A stretch of 64,000 nt of DNA from an uncultured Flavobacteriales bacterium (GTDB taxonomy: Bacteria; Bacteroidota; Bacteroidia; Flavobacteriales; Crocinitomicaceae). The stretch is from positions 1-64,000 of the forward strand of contig CAMLHZ010000002.1 of assembly GCA_946480085.1 (NCBI GenBank). Direction: 5' to 3'. The position numbers were made by a program, and so were the translations under genes. Under the pieces are notes generated by a model. It ran no database searches. It saw only the letters and a program-made list of their open reading frames with translations, and was not told where the DNA came from. This document shows, one piece after another, positions 53,662 to 61,388 of the stretch; position 1 is the first letter of the stretch; each line of letters starts with the position of its first letter.

Positions 53662-53784
53662 ATGAAGCAATTTTTGTTCTTAAAAGTATCGTGTGTTTTC
53701 AGTATTTCTGATACTGTTTCTGCTTTTGTACATTTTTCTATTTCTGATTGTTCAACTAAAATCGAAACGGAGAAATGTCACTAG
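53662..53784 (+). other. 40-codon leader ORF between riboswitch and metX
   Basis: An ATG 11 bases after the aptamer opens M-K-Q-F-L-F-L-K-V-S-C-V-F-S and ends ...E-T-E-K-C-H. Its TAG overlaps the metX start region by 10 bases in another frame. The start-stop layout would let it couple to metX translation, and the candidate hairpin at 53700-53716 lies within it. It could equally be chance reading through an untranslated leader; composition alone does not decide. Confidence 0.35.
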
Positions 53785-54824
53785 AAACCGCACTTTCACA
53801 AACCCTCCAACCGGTTCAATCGGTTGTTCATTTTCATGGCGATTTCGCCCTGGAATCCGGACAAATTTTGAAAAATCCTGAATTTGCTTATCAGGTTTGG
53901 GGGAATCTAAACGCAGATAAGTCCAACGTAATTTGGGTTTGTCACGCATTAACCGGAAATCACCTCATTCATGAATGGTGGGGCGGATTGTTCGGTGAAG
54001 GAAAACTCTTCGATCCGAATGATTATTGTATCGTTTCCGTTAACGTTCTTGGAAGTTGCTATGGTACTACAGGACCAGTAAATTCTGGTTTGTTCCGTGA
54101 TTTTCCTTTGATCACCATTCGTGATATTGTAAACGGATTGGAAGTGGTGCGTGATGCCCTGGAAATTGAGAAAATTAAGATTCTGATTGGTGCATCTGTT
54201 GGGGGACAACAAGTGTTGGAATGGGCAATTCTTCGTCCTGAACTTTTTGACGCTATTATTCCAATAGCAACAAATTTTAAACACTCACCTTTTGGAGTTG
54301 CTTTTAATGAGGCACAACGTCTTGCCATTTTTGCAGATGAAACCTATGCTTTCGATTACCCACATGGTGGAAGAAATGGATTGGTTGCCGCAAGAGCAAT
54401 CGGAATGATCAGTTACCGATCGTATGAAGGTTATGGAATTACGCAAAGTGAAGATTCTGAAGATAAGTACGATAATTACAAAGCCGCTTCTTATCAAAAA
54501 TACCAAGGCGAAAAATTGGCAAATCGCTTTGATGCTTACAGTTATGTAGTGCTTTCAAAAGCAATGGATTCTCAAAATGTTCTTCGCAACAGAGGAACTG
54601 TAGAAGAAGTTGTGAAAAACCTCAGTATGCCAGCTTTGGTTGTGGGAATTGATTCAGATCTTCTTTTTCCACTTTCAGAACAACAATTAATTGCCGAAAA
54701 ACTTCCAAATGCGCAGTTGGTAGTGCTTTCGTCACAATTTGGTCACGATGGATTCCTGGTAGAATTCGAAACCCTGACCAATGCAATTCAAACTTTTATT
54801 GAAAAAAACGAATTAAAAAAATGA
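53775..54824 (+). CDS. metX: Homoserine O-acetyltransferase (MetX)
   Basis: An alpha/beta-hydrolase-fold enzyme that acylates homoserine with acetyl- (or succinyl-) CoA, the first committed step to methionine. It is 349 residues with family block V-C-H-A-L-T-G-N near 55, N-V-L-G-S-C-Y-G-T-T-G-P near 93, the nucleophile elbow G-A-S-V-G-G-Q-Q (Ser near 141), the acid in G-I-D-S-D-L-L-F-P (near 294) and the His in G-H-D-G-F-L (near 324). It is first in the operon under the S-box, with the homoserine dehydrogenase start overlapping its stop by four bases (ATGA). Acyl specificity (acetyl versus succinyl) cannot be settled by eye. Confidence 0.94.
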   Translation: MSLETALSQTLQPVQSVVHFHGDFALESGQILKNPEFAYQVWGNLNADKSNVIWVCHALTGNHLIHEWWGGLFGEGKLFDPNDYCIVSVNVLGSCYGTTGPVNSGLFRDFPLITIRDIVNGLEVVRDALEIEKIKILIGASVGGQQVLEWAILRPELFDAIIPIATNFKHSPFGVAFNEAQRLAIFADETYAFDYPHGGRNGLVAARAIGMISYRSYEGYGITQSEDSEDKYDNYKAASYQKYQGEKLANRFDAYSYVVLSKAMDSQNVLRNRGTVEEVVKNLSMPALVVGIDSDLLFPLSEQQLIAEKLPNAQLVVLSSQFGHDGFLVEFETLTNAIQTFIEKNELKK

Positions 54825-56068
54825 GAAAACAATTAACAATAGGACTTTTCGGTTTCGGATGTGTGGGAACAGGATTATACGAAGTATTGAACAAAAGTGA
54901 ATTACTTCAGGCTCGAATTAAACACATTGTGATCAAAGACATTTCGAAGTCGCGAAGTATCGATTCTTCTTACTTCAGTAATGATGCAGATCGAATTTTG
55001 AATGACGAAGAAATCAATGTGGTAGTAGAACTCATCAACGACAGTGATGCAGCTTATACAATCGTCAAACGTGCGCTTTCTTCAGGAAAACATGTGGTTT
55101 CGGCGAACAAAAAGTTGATTGCTTATCATTTGGATGAGTTGATTGCACTTGCTAAAGAAAACAATGTAAGTTTCCTGTACGAAGCTTCTGTTGGAGGGTC
55201 AATTCCAATTATTCGAAATTTAGAAGAATACTACAACAACGATTCGCTTTCAAGTGTTTCAGGAATTGTAAACGGAACAACCAATTACATTCTTACCAAA
55301 GTGGGTGAAGGACAATCGTTCGATGCAGCTTTAAAAACAGCACAGGAATTGGGATTCGCTGAATTGGATTCCACTTCGGATGTCGATGCATTTGATGCGA
55401 AATACAAATTGGTGATTCTTCTGAAACATGCTTTCGGATACACGGTGGAGCAAGATCAAATCTGGAATTACGGTATTCGTCAGTTAAAAACATGGGACGC
55501 AACCTATGCCCGTGAAAAAGGATTGAAGACGAAATTATTGGCATATGGTAAAAAGGTTGGGAACAAGGTTGTTGGATTTGTAGCGCCACATTTCATTCAA
55601 GACAATCATTTTGCGTTTAACGTAGAAAATGAGTTCAACGCTGTTGTTGTTGAGGCTTTGTTTTCCGACCGCCAGTTATTCCTTGGAAAAGGAGCTGGAA
55701 GCTACCCAACGGCAAGTGCAGTTTTATCAGATATTTCGGCATTACAATTTGATTACGCTTACGAGTACAGAAAAAGCTTACATGCTAACGAAATTGAATT
55801 AACGGAGAACTTTAAGTTGAAAGTTTACGTTTCTGGCACAACTGCAGAAGAGTTGAACAGCGTAAGGTTTGAAGAAACAATTGAAACCTTTAATGGTCCA
55901 AATCATCACTACAAAATCGGTTGGATAAGTTACAATGAAGTTTCAAAGATCAATTGGAACGATGAAAAAGGCTTATTCCTTGCCGTTTTAACTGATGGCG
56001 TTCAGTTGAATGAATTGGAAGCAAGTGCAGAATCCAATATTAATGTGAACTTAGTTGAAGCAAACTAA
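54821..56068 (+). CDS. hom: Homoserine dehydrogenase
   Basis: Reduces aspartate semialdehyde to homoserine with NAD(P)H in the cytoplasm, supplying the substrate for the MetX gene it overlaps. The N-terminal Rossmann motif G-L-F-G-F-G-C-V-G-T-G-L-Y is at residues 8-20. The catalytic domain has V-V-S-A-N-K-K-L-I-A near 92, E-A-S-V-G-G-S-I-P-I-I (near 124) and G-I-V-N-G-T-T-N-Y-I-L-T (near 148), with the acidic F-A-E-L-D-S-T-S-D-V-D-A-F-D-A-K loop near 183. The last 80 or so residues may be a regulatory extension. A stand-alone enzyme placed under an S-box suggests dedication to methionine. Confidence 0.92.
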   Translation: MRKQLTIGLFGFGCVGTGLYEVLNKSELLQARIKHIVIKDISKSRSIDSSYFSNDADRILNDEEINVVVELINDSDAAYTIVKRALSSGKHVVSANKKLIAYHLDELIALAKENNVSFLYEASVGGSIPIIRNLEEYYNNDSLSSVSGIVNGTTNYILTKVGEGQSFDAALKTAQELGFAELDSTSDVDAFDAKYKLVILLKHAFGYTVEQDQIWNYGIRQLKTWDATYAREKGLKTKLLAYGKKVGNKVVGFVAPHFIQDNHFAFNVENEFNAVVVEALFSDRQLFLGKGAGSYPTASAVLSDISALQFDYAYEYRKSLHANEIELTENFKLKVYVSGTTAEELNSVRFEETIETFNGPNHHYKIGWISYNEVSKINWNDEKGLFLAVLTDGVQLNELEASAESNINVNLVEAN

Positions 56069-56076
56069 TTAATGAA

Positions 56077-56487
56077 ATGAAGATTAATCTCAATTTAATA
56101 GAAGAACCATTTGTTCTTCAGGCCAAAAATGAAGATGGAGTTACACTTACTATTGATGCTGCCGAGAGCATTGGAGGAAAGGGCAAGGGTTTGCGTCCAA
56201 TGGAAATCCTTGCTTCATCTTTAGCCGGTTGTATGGCAATTGATGTGCTTCTTATTTTGAGAAAACAACGTCAAACAATTACACATTTCGAAATTGAAGT
56301 TGATGCAAAAAGAGCGAATGCAATTCCTGCCGTTTTTGAAGAAATTACCTTGATTTTTATTCTGAATGAAGGCGTAAATGAAGATAAACTTCAATCGGCG
56401 ATTCATTTGACACATGAAAAATACTGTTCGGTGTCACAATCGCTGAATCCAAACATTAAAATAAACATTGAATCCAAACTGATCTAA
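56077..56487 (+). CDS. OsmC family protein
   Basis: A 136-residue OsmC/Ohr-fold protein. The family features are the first Cys in L-A-G-C-M-A-I-D-V (near residue 49), the helix that follows and the conserved E-I-E-V-D strand. The second Cys is in E-K-Y-C-S-V-S-Q-S-L (near 117). These two Cys form the peroxidatic pair in peroxidase members. It lies between hom and metZ and is translationally coupled to metZ (TAATG). Its place in a methionine operon suggests a thiol- or sulfur-related role, which is inference. Confidence 0.9.
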   Translation: MKINLNLIEEPFVLQAKNEDGVTLTIDAAESIGGKGKGLRPMEILASSLAGCMAIDVLLILRKQRQTITHFEIEVDAKRANAIPAVFEEITLIFILNEGVNEDKLQSAIHLTHEKYCSVSQSLNPNIKINIESKLI

Positions 56488-57653
56488 TGAGTAAGTACAG
56501 AGAAGAAACATTGGCCATTCGATTGCAGAATGAGCGCACGCAGGAGAGAGAACACAGTGTTCCCTTGTATCTGACAAGTAGTTTTGTATTTGATGATGCA
56601 GAACAAATGCGTGCGGCTTTTACTGATGAAATTGAAGCAAACATTTATTCGCGTTATTCCAATCCAAATGTGGATGAATTACTTCAGAAAATTGCCGCGT
56701 TAGAAGAAGGTGAAGCTGCTTGGGCAACTGCTACCGGAATGGCTGCGGTTTTTACCACATTTGCGGCACTTTTGAAAAGTGGTGATCACATTGTTTCGTC
56801 TCGTTCTGTTTTTGGTTCAACACATCAGTTGTTCATGAATATTCTCCCGAAATGGGGAATTACGACCACTTATGTGGATTCGGATGATTATGAAGCGTAT
56901 GCGAAAGCAATTACTTCTGATACAAAAATGTTGTATTTGGAAACACCATCAAATCCCGGATTGGATATCATTGACCTGGATAAAATTGGTGCAATTTGCA
57001 AAGCGAAAAATGTACTTTTTGTAGTCGACAACTGTTTTGCAACACCAATCATTCAAAAACCATTGCATTTTGGTGCCGATATTAGCATTCATTCTGCAAC
57101 CAAATATATTGATGGGCAGGGAAGAGTTTTAGGCGGATTAATTGTTTCCACAAAGGAAATCATCAAACAAATTGAAGGTTTCGCACGTCATAGCGGTCCG
57201 GCAATGAGTCCGTTCAATGCCTGGATTCTTTCGAAATCGTTGGAAACACTTTCTTTAAGAGTTGAAAAACAAAGCTCAAATGCATTGGAAATTGCACAAC
57301 GTTTAGAAAAACACGATAAGGTAGATTGGGTGAAATATCCCTTTCTGATTTCGCACCCACAACATGAAATCGCGAAAAAACAAATGCGTTTTGGTGGCGG
57401 GATCGTATCGTTTCAAATAAAAGGAGGAATAGAAGCGGGAAGAAAATTTCTGGACAGTTTACAATTGTTTTCGTTAACGCCTAATTTGGGAGATAGTAGA
57501 AGTATTGCAACGCATCCGGCATCTACAACTCATTCCAAACTAAAACCGGAAGAACGATTGGAAGTTGGTATTTCTGATGGTTTGGTGCGCTTAAGTATTG
57601 GATTGGAGCACATAGAAGATGTTTGGGAAGACATTGATAACGCTTTACGTTAA
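56487..57653 (+). CDS. metZ: O-succinyl/O-acetylhomoserine sulfhydrylase (MetZ-like PLP enzyme)
   Basis: A Cys/Met metabolism PLP enzyme of 388 residues that replaces the acyl group of acylhomoserine with sulfide to give homocysteine directly. PLP contacts are Y-S-R-Y-S-N-P-N near 50, A-T-G-M-A-A-V near 85, V-D-N-C-F-A-T-P near 175 and the lysine in S-I-H-S-A-T-K-Y-I-D-G (near 205). G-D-S-R-S-I-A-T-H-P-A-S-T-T-H near 335-350 binds the substrate carboxylate. Cystathionine synthases and lyases share these motifs, but operon context and length favour a sulfhydrylase. It is last in the S-box operon. Confidence 0.88.
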   Translation: MSKYREETLAIRLQNERTQEREHSVPLYLTSSFVFDDAEQMRAAFTDEIEANIYSRYSNPNVDELLQKIAALEEGEAAWATATGMAAVFTTFAALLKSGDHIVSSRSVFGSTHQLFMNILPKWGITTTYVDSDDYEAYAKAITSDTKMLYLETPSNPGLDIIDLDKIGAICKAKNVLFVVDNCFATPIIQKPLHFGADISIHSATKYIDGQGRVLGGLIVSTKEIIKQIEGFARHSGPAMSPFNAWILSKSLETLSLRVEKQSSNALEIAQRLEKHDKVDWVKYPFLISHPQHEIAKKQMRFGGGIVSFQIKGGIEAGRKFLDSLQLFSLTPNLGDSRSIATHPASTTHSKLKPEERLEVGISDGLVRLSIGLEHIEDVWEDIDNALR

Positions 57654-57766
57654 TTACGAATTACCAATTTCCAATTACAAATGAGTGGCTTGTGTCTATA
57701 GAGTGCGGGACTTCTCTTTTTAGTTAACATGAATTGGGTAATTCGTCATTCGCAATTAGTAATTAA
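57652..57766. repeat. AT-rich interspersed repeat, copies 2 and 3
   Basis: AATTACGAATTACCAATTTC (from 57652) and a related inverted unit (57737-57766, containing AATTAGTAATTAAG) flank a 50-base unique stretch. The first matches the repeat at 13863-13898 in inverted orientation. They fill the gap between metZ and the FKBP promoter. Confidence 0.5.
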
Positions 57767-57770
57767 GAGT

Positions 57771-57778
57771 TATCTTTG
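57771..57778 (+). promoter_or_regulatory. -7 element (TATCTTTG) for the FKBP pair
   Basis: An exact TAnnTTTG match 14 bases before the ATG at 57793. Confidence 0.6.
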
Positions 57779-57792
57779 CACAAAAAAAATCT

Positions 57793-58395
57793 ATGTCACA
57801 AGATATTAAAGCGGTGAGCTATTGTATTGGAATGTCGGTAGCAGACAGCTTAATGCAGCAAGATTTAAACGGAATTGATCCACAAGTTATGGCTGAGGCA
57901 ATTGCCGATGTTTTTGCTGGAAAGACGCTTAAATTTTCACCGGAACAAGCTAACGGAATTATTCAGGGATATTTACAAGATGTTACATCGTCTAAATTTG
58001 AAGTATACAAAACTGAAGGAGAAGATTTCTTAGCTAAAAACAAAGAAAAACAAGGTGTTAACACAACAGCAACTGGTTTACAATACGAAGTTATTTCTGA
58101 AGGTTCAGGAGCAAAACCAAGTTCAACCGATACGGTTCAGGTTCATTACCACGGTACTTTGATTGACGGTACAGTTTTCGATTCATCTGTTGAAAGAGGT
58201 TTGCCTGCAACTTTTGGTGTACACCAGGTGATTAAAGGTTGGACAGAAGCGCTTCAATTGATGCCAGTTGGATCTAAATACAGACTTTATATTCCACAAG
58301 ATTTAGCCTATGGTGCTCATCCGCATCCGGGTGGAGCGATCAAACCGTTTATGGCCTTGATCTTTGACGTTGAACTAATTGCAATAGAAAACTAA
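57793..58395 (+). CDS. FKBP-type peptidyl-prolyl isomerase, cytosolic
   Basis: A 200-residue protein with an FKBP N-terminal dimerisation helix domain (about 5-80, V-S-Y-C-I-G-M-S-V-A-D-S-L). A full FKBP domain (about 100-197) follows, with V-Q-V-H-Y-H-G-T-L-I-D-G-T-V-F-D-S-S, V-I-K-G-W-T-E-A-L and Y-R-L-Y-I-P-Q-D-L-A-Y-G. The aromatic and Asp pocket residues of active FKBPs are present. No signal peptide, so probably an FkpB/FklB-like cytosolic foldase. The second FKBP gene starts one base after its stop, and the pair is closed by a strong terminator. Confidence 0.93.
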   Translation: MSQDIKAVSYCIGMSVADSLMQQDLNGIDPQVMAEAIADVFAGKTLKFSPEQANGIIQGYLQDVTSSKFEVYKTEGEDFLAKNKEKQGVNTTATGLQYEVISEGSGAKPSSTDTVQVHYHGTLIDGTVFDSSVERGLPATFGVHQVIKGWTEALQLMPVGSKYRLYIPQDLAYGAHPHPGGAIKPFMALIFDVELIAIEN

Positions 58396-58396
58396 T

Positions 58397-59314
58397 ATGC
58401 GAATTTACAGCTTACTAATCGCCACAACTTTATTGTTCTCTTGCGGTGATGCAGAGAAAAAAGGTGATGTTGAAACATTAGAATTAAAAACTCCAAAGCA
58501 GGAGCTTTCTTATTTGGTTGGAGCAGATCATGCCCACCAATTAGACAAAGATCCAAACAAAGCAAAATACGACAAGGAGCAATTGTTGAAAGGATTTTGT
58601 GATGGTTTGGAGAATCCGGATGCATTTAACGATGCTGCCCAGCAGGATTTAATGAAATGTGTTGGAAACGGACAATTCAATGAATCATTTAACATACCAG
58701 GTTCATTGGCAATTGGAAAGCTGTTTGGAACAACTTTCAGCCAGTCTTGGACAAAATTGAACTTCATGTCGGAGTTTGATAAGAAGTACATTATTTACGG
58801 TTTTGAATTAGGTTTACGTGATCAGGATACGTTGATCGCTGAAGGTCCGAAACAGAAAATGATGTCGGATTTGATGAATAAGTTGAATACCAGAATTTCT
58901 GCTGAAGTAACAAGAACTGAAAAAGTATTCTTCGACAAGATCAAGAAAAAGCCAGGAATCAAGGAATTGCCTCAAGGACTTTATTTGGAAGCTGTAAAAG
59001 AAGGTACAGGTGCTAATCCGAAGATTACTGACGATGTATTGACGCATTATTCTTTGATGAATGCAAACGGAGACACATTACAAACAAGTTTAGGTTCTGA
59101 GCCTGTTGGTTTCAACCTGAGCGGTGTAATTCCGGGATGGAGTGTTGGAATTCCTTTCATGAAAAAAGGAGGGAAGTACAAACTTTATGTACCACAAGCT
59201 ATGGGTTACGGTGCACAGGGAACACCCGACGGATTGATACCACCATTCTCAATTTTGATATTCTATATTGAATTAAAAGACATTGGCGAAGCGGGAACGC
59301 TTTCAAAACGATAG
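58397..59314 (+). CDS. FKBP-like lipoprotein
   Basis: A lipoprotein signal with lipobox L-L-F-S-C (Cys near residue 16) begins a 305-residue protein. It has an FKBP-N-type helical region (about 35-190) with P-K-Q-E-L-S-Y-L-V-G-A-D-H-A-H and a C-terminal FKBP domain (about 195-298). The domain keeps V-I-P-G-W-S-V-G-I-P-F-M and Y-K-L-Y-V-P-Q-A-M-G-Y-G. The pocket strand that normally reads V-x-V-H-Y-x-G-x-L and F-D-S is replaced by V-L-T-H-Y-S-L-M-N and L-Q-T-S, so isomerase activity is doubtful and a chaperone role is more likely. Probably periplasmic or outer-membrane anchored. Confidence 0.87.
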   Translation: MRIYSLLIATTLLFSCGDAEKKGDVETLELKTPKQELSYLVGADHAHQLDKDPNKAKYDKEQLLKGFCDGLENPDAFNDAAQQDLMKCVGNGQFNESFNIPGSLAIGKLFGTTFSQSWTKLNFMSEFDKKYIIYGFELGLRDQDTLIAEGPKQKMMSDLMNKLNTRISAEVTRTEKVFFDKIKKKPGIKELPQGLYLEAVKEGTGANPKITDDVLTHYSLMNANGDTLQTSLGSEPVGFNLSGVIPGWSVGIPFMKKGGKYKLYVPQAMGYGAQGTPDGLIPPFSILIFYIELKDIGEAGTLSKR

Positions 59315-59321
59315 TAAAAGG

Positions 59322-59357
59322 AAGGGGAAACAAAATTTGTTTCCCCTTTTTCTTTTT
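59322..59357 (+). terminator. Intrinsic terminator of the FKBP pair
   Basis: A perfect 13-bp stem AAGGGGAAACAAA/TTTGTTTCCCCTT with a single-base centre is followed by a T-rich tract, eight bases after the stop codon. Confidence 0.93.
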
Positions 59358-59471
59358 GCCATCATTGCCGGTTGACAGCACTTCTTAATTCTGACACTTC
59401 ACATGAAGTTCGGAACCTGACTAAACCATTGTCTACTAAGAAATTCAATCTTTAGAAAAAGTAACATGTAA

Positions 59472-59491
59472 AGACGCGATGCATCACGTCT
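59472..59491. repeat. REP-like near-palindrome AGACGCGATGCATCACGTCT
   Basis: A 20-base near-perfect palindrome (one mismatched pair) in the gap between the convergent FKBP and pirin genes. Its wording matches the GAGACGCGAT...ATCGCGTCTC repeats that I recall as widely dispersed in cyanobacteria and Bacteroidota. The rest of the gap 59358-59516 shows nothing coding. Confidence 0.6.
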
Positions 59492-59516
59492 CGACAAAAC
59501 GGATCCTCTAACGTTT

Positions 59517-60401
59517 CTACTTAAAAGGAAAATCAGGAATAGGAATAAACTGATCTTCTTCGCCCTTAATTTTCGGGAACGATTGCGTTTTCCAATCTGC
59601 AATAGCTTTGCTTATTTTATCCCTGGATGAACTAACAAAGTTCCAGTGAATGAAACGTTCTTCTTCGAACGCTTCGCCGCCAAATAAGTAGAGACTGGTG
59701 TTTTCCATCACTTCGAACGAGCATAGTTTCGCGTCTTTTGCAACTAGTAATTGCTTAGGACCAAATACTTCACCGTCAATTTTAATTCCACCTTCCAGAA
59801 TGTATAAGCCACATTCACCATAAAGAGCACTTTCAAAATCAATTTTGGTAGGTTCGGTGTTCTTTATTTCCAACAGATAAAGCGGGCTATAAACGGGAAC
59901 AGGTGATTTCTTGTCGAAAAGTTCACCAGCTAATAATTTAAATTGAACATTGTCTTTTTCCCAGCTTGGAAGTTGATCTGCCTCAACATGCGTGAAACTC
60001 GGCTCACAATCTTCTTCATGTTTTGGAAGGGCCACCCAAATTTGTAGTCCGTGGAGATTTCCTCCCGAACCTTTCATGCGTTCTGGTGTGCGCTCAGAAT
60101 GTACAACGCCTTTTCCACCCGTCATCCAGTTAACCGCACCAGGGCTAATTTCTACATTCGATCCAATGCTGTCTTTATGCAAAACTGTTCCTTCGAACAA
60201 GTAAGTTAGCGTTGAAAGTCCAATATGCGGGTGTGGTCCGATATCTAAAATATCATTGTTCGAATAGGAAACTGGTCCCATATGATCAATGAAAATAAAC
60301 GGTCCAACCATTCTTTTTTCACGAAATGGAAGAATACGACCTACCATGAAATTGCCAATGTTTGCGGCTCTTTCTTCAATTATTAATCCTACGTTCGACA
60401 T
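59517..60401 (-). CDS. Pirin family protein
   Basis: A 294-residue bicupin of the pirin family from the ATG at 60401. The N-terminal cupin has the metal-binding block G-P-H-P-H-I-G-L-S-T-L-T-Y (His pair near residue 59) and W-M-T-G-G-K-G-V-V-H-S-E (third His and Glu near 100). The C-terminal cupin ends with L-Y-L-F-G-G-E-A-F. Pirins may act as quercetin dioxygenases or transcription cofactors. It is the last gene of the minus-strand run, five bases after crcB. The frame is open further upstream, but that part lies inside crcB and is rejected. Confidence 0.92.
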   Translation of the reverse strand: MSNVGLIIEERAANIGNFMVGRILPFREKRMVGPFIFIDHMGPVSYSNNDILDIGPHPHIGLSTLTYLFEGTVLHKDSIGSNVEISPGAVNWMTGGKGVVHSERTPERMKGSGGNLHGLQIWVALPKHEEDCEPSFTHVEADQLPSWEKDNVQFKLLAGELFDKKSPVPVYSPLYLLEIKNTEPTKIDFESALYGECGLYILEGGIKIDGEVFGPKQLLVAKDAKLCSFEVMENTSLYLFGGEAFEEERFIHWNFVSSSRDKISKAIADWKTQSFPKIKGEEDQFIPIPDFPFK

Positions 60402-60406
60402 ATGTT

Positions 60407-60772
60407 TTATTTGGTGATGATGAAACCAATAAAGGTTGCGAGAATTCCTAATACGATACTTCCAACAATGTAGAGCAGAGCATTCCAAATCTGATTTTGC
60501 TGAATGAGAGCTAAGGATTCATTAGAGAATGCTGAGAATGTGGTGAAACCGCCACAAAAGCCTATAACAAATAGCGCTTTCAGATTTTGAGTGTCGCCAG
60601 AATGCTTATGGAAATAACCAAGAAGTAAACCTATGAGTAAGGAACCTACAATGTTTATGAGTAAAGTTCCAATGGGAAAGTTAAAATTGTATTTCTGAAA
60701 CCCTTGTCCAACCAAATAGCGCAAAACGCTTCCCAGTCCTCCTCCAACAAATATCAGTAACAGTATTTTCAT
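60407..60772 (-). CDS. crcB: Fluoride efflux channel CrcB/FluC
   Basis: A 121-residue four-helix inner-membrane protein forming a dual-topology dimeric fluoride channel. Family motifs are G-G-G-L-G-S-V-L-R-Y at residues 9-18, G-T-L-L-I-N-I-V-G-S-L-L-I-G near 35-48 and the G-F-C-G-G-F-T-T-F-S-A-F-S segment near 70-82 with the pore phenylalanines. A single gene rather than a crcB pair, so it should form homodimers. It starts one base after the stop of the upstream beta-barrel gene. No fluoride riboswitch is visible in the immediate upstream coding region. Confidence 0.95.
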   Translation of the reverse strand: MKILLLIFVGGGLGSVLRYLVGQGFQKYNFNFPIGTLLINIVGSLLIGLLLGYFHKHSGDTQNLKALFVIGFCGGFTTFSAFSNESLALIQQNQIWNALLYIVGSIVLGILATFIGFIITK

Positions 60773-60773
60773 C

Positions 60774-61361
60774 TTAAATAGGCAAGAAAACAGCTAAGCG
60801 ATACATGATCGGCTGAATGACTCCGGCATCGTTTTTAATAAAATATCCATAACGGAACGGACTATTCGGACTATTTGCAATGTCGTAATAAACGCCGGCG
60901 TTCAACCTGAAATTTTCAAATTCATGAGAAAAACCACCGCCAGTTAACGCTGTCACAACCCAGGTTCTGCTTTGACTTGGAACCACCACATTAAATGGGG
61001 AAGAAAGTAATTCAATTTCAGTTCCAATAAAGAAATAGTTCAGCATGCGGTAATGTAAAAATCCGCCACCGCCATAAACATTGAAAGCATAAGCTGATCC
61101 TGTGTAAACCGGTTTCGACCAGGTGCGTTGGAAGCGAACACTTGGACCAACAACCAAATTTTTTTTGATTTCAAATCCGTACTTCAATCCCACACCAAAC
61201 ATTCCTGAAAATGTACTTGCGCTGAAGGCAGCATCTATTCCAATTTCCTGTGGAATTCTCTTTTCCTCGGTTTCTTCTTCATCCGAATAATACAATTCAG
61301 TGTCTTCTTGTGAGAAGGAAACGCTGGAAATAATCAAAAAAAGAAAGAATAACCGTTTCAT
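60774..61361 (-). CDS. Hypothetical outer-membrane beta-barrel protein, 195 residues
   Basis: From the ATG at 61361 a signal peptide (M-K-R-L-F-F-L-F-L-I-I-S-S-V-S-F-S-Q) precedes an acidic linker (E-D-T-E-L-Y-Y-S-D-E-E-E-T-E-E). Alternating strands with Gly and aromatic residues follow (F-G-V-G-L-K-Y-G-F-E-I, V-Y-G-G-G-G-F-L-H-Y-R). This fits a small eight-strand barrel, but I cannot name the family. A TTG two codons upstream is less likely than this ATG. It lies in the middle of the minus-strand run, 27 bases after the esterase gene. Confidence 0.72.
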   Translation of the reverse strand: MKRLFFLFLIISSVSFSQEDTELYYSDEEETEEKRIPQEIGIDAAFSASTFSGMFGVGLKYGFEIKKNLVVGPSVRFQRTWSKPVYTGSAYAFNVYGGGGFLHYRMLNYFFIGTEIELLSSPFNVVVPSQSRTWVVTALTGGGFSHEFENFRLNAGVYYDIANSPNSPFRYGYFIKNDAGVIQPIMYRLAVFLPI

Positions 61362-61388
61362 AATCAAAGTGTGTTCTAATTTACAATG

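Noticed and set aside
60402..60488. N-terminal extension of the pirin gene
   Set aside because: It lies inside crcB and has no homology-like features; M-S-N-V-G at 60401 is the natural start.
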